This document shows, piece after piece, positions 63,477 through 64,000 of a stretch of DNA of 64,000 nucleotides (position 1 is its first letter; each line of letters opens with the position of its first letter). Below the pieces are notes generated by a model. That model had not been told where the DNA came from. It saw only the letters and a program-made list of their open reading frames with translations, and did no database searches. The stretch is from Sphingobacteriales bacterium (GTDB lineage: Bacteria > Bacteroidota > Bacteroidia > UKL13-3): assembly GCA_021299635.1 (NCBI GenBank), contig JAJTFA010000001.1:219842-283841 (forward strand), written 5' to 3'. The position numbers and the translations under genes were made by a program.

Positions 63477-64000
63477 TCAGGTCATTAAAAATTTAAAGTT
63501 CTTCAGGTTCTTTAATGCCATACCGGTACCTCTTACAACTGCGCGTAGCGGATCGTCTGCAACATGCACCGGTAATTTTGTTTTTTGTGAAATACGTTTA
63601 TCCAATCCTCTTAGCAAAGCACCTCCGCCTGTAAGATATAAACCTGTTGAGTAAATGTCTGCAGAGAGCTCAGGTGGAGTAAGTTCAAGTGCACGCAAAA
63701 CCGCCTCTTCAATTTTTGAAATTGACTTATCAAGTGCAGAAGCAATCTCGCTGTAGGAAACGGTAATCTGTTTTGGTATACCGGTCATCAAATCACGTCC
63801 GTTTACAGCAAAATCCGGTGGAGGGTTGTCAAGTTCTGTCAGTGCAGAACCCACTTCAATTTTAATTCTTTCTGCGGTACGTTCGCCAACAAGCAGGTTG
63901 TGTTGCCTTCGCATATAATCTAAAATATCTTCAGTAAATTCATCTCCAGCCACACGTATGGATTGGTCACAAACAATTCCGGCAAGGGCAATTACAGCAA
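63477..64000 (-). CDS. mreB: Rod shape-determining protein MreB, C-terminal part (gene runs past window end)
   Basis: Actin-like filament protein that directs cell elongation. Only the last about 174 residues are inside the window; the frame stays open to base 64000. Recognised by IRVAGDEFTEDILDYMRR, the ERIKIEVGSA block, GRDLMTGIPK and the second ATP-binding segment LTGGGALLRGLDKRIS, followed by DDPLRAVVRGTG. A Met within this stretch (codon at 63953) is internal, not the start. First gene of the mreBCD-mrdA-rodA cluster. Confidence 0.96.
   Translation of the reverse strand, partial: AVIALAGIVCDQSIRVAGDEFTEDILDYMRRQHNLLVGERTAERIKIEVGSALTELDNPPPDFAVNGRDLMTGIPKQITVSYSEIASALDKSISKIEEAVLRALELTPPELSADIYSTGLYLTGGGALLRGLDKRISQKTKLPVHVADDPLRAVVRGTGMALKNLKNFKFLMT

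Noticed and set aside
63477..63953. A complete 158-residue gene starting at 63953
   Set aside because: The frame stays open to the window end and the residues upstream match MreB, so this is the C-terminal part of a longer gene.

Overview
The window is a stretch of chromosome from a member of the Bacteroidota. Several independent signs agree. There are three proteins with type IX secretion (T9SS) C-terminal sorting domains. There are two TonB-dependent receptors that begin with carboxypeptidase-like regulatory domains, and families largely confined to this phylum (DUF4249, DUF5723, a DUF4412-like protein). IspG is the long form with an inserted domain. Shine-Dalgarno sites are mostly absent, and matches to the phylum's promoter element TAnnTTTG lie upstream of genes. 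The DNA is AT-rich by eye. Codon use and secretion signals resemble the Chitinophagia/Sphingobacteriia side of the phylum, but genus cannot be read from the sequence. No rRNA, insertion sequence, phage, plasmid gene or CRISPR array is present. Coding density is high, with many convergent genes only 1-10 bases apart.

Layout. 1-2.4 kb: end of a polyprenyl-phosphate sugar transferase gene, a DnaQ-like exonuclease and a DUF423 membrane protein. 2.4-8.3 kb: an apparent three-gene unit of unknown function (membrane-anchored 911-aa protein, lipoprotein, DUF5723 outer-membrane protein). 8.3-15.3 kb: biotin carboxylase, a very large T9SS LamG-domain surface protein, and bifunctional FtcD. 15.3-22.2 kb: beta-helix lipoprotein, TIGR01777 oxidoreductase, a MerR/B12-binding regulator read divergently, a DUF4412-like protein, enoyl-CoA hydratase and ComEC. 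22.2-28.4 kb: small membrane protein, cupin, M13 metallopeptidase, fatty-acid desaturase, then thioesterase, PqqB-like metallohydrolase and a zinc-ribbon protein. 28.5-36.2 kb: dCTP deaminase, a TonB receptor/DUF4249 pair, flavin reductase, a small secreted protein, and a second TonB receptor behind a candidate metal-repressor operator. 36.2-38.7 kb: a secreted PNGase F-like protein, then an intergenic region with three related hairpins and tRNA-Pro. 38.7-54 kb: mostly housekeeping (LD-carboxypeptidase, mannose-1-phosphate guanylyltransferase, RecQ, Kup, tRNA-Gln, Prs, L25, Pth, a T9SS protein, IspG, an SDR, MlaE/MlaF and RsmE). 54-64 kb: a UbiA-like membrane protein, a small outer-membrane protein, a cysteine-less thioredoxin-fold protein, peroxiredoxin, Xaa-Pro aminopeptidase, and the cell-elongation cluster mreB-mreC-mreD-mrdA-rodA, with mreB cut by the window end.

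How the genes fit together. Much of the window serves the cell envelope: glycan assembly (sugar transferase, GDP-mannose synthesis), peptidoglycan elongation and recycling (MreBCD, PBP2, RodA, LD-carboxypeptidase), lipid trafficking (MlaEF) and surface proteins. The most interesting accessory signals are these: (i) a T9SS-secreted PNGase F homologue retaining all three catalytic acids; (ii) a TonB receptor with a CxxC in its plug and a TTTAGA-N4-TCTAAA palindrome on its promoter; (iii) a CarH-like B12 regulator that keeps the cobalamin pocket but lacks the second histidine used by CarH in the light state; (iv) three 39-base hairpins sharing flanks around tRNA-Pro, two of them with no gene to terminate; (v) the uncharacterised 2467-8291 envelope unit. 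I see no clear defence or mobile system.
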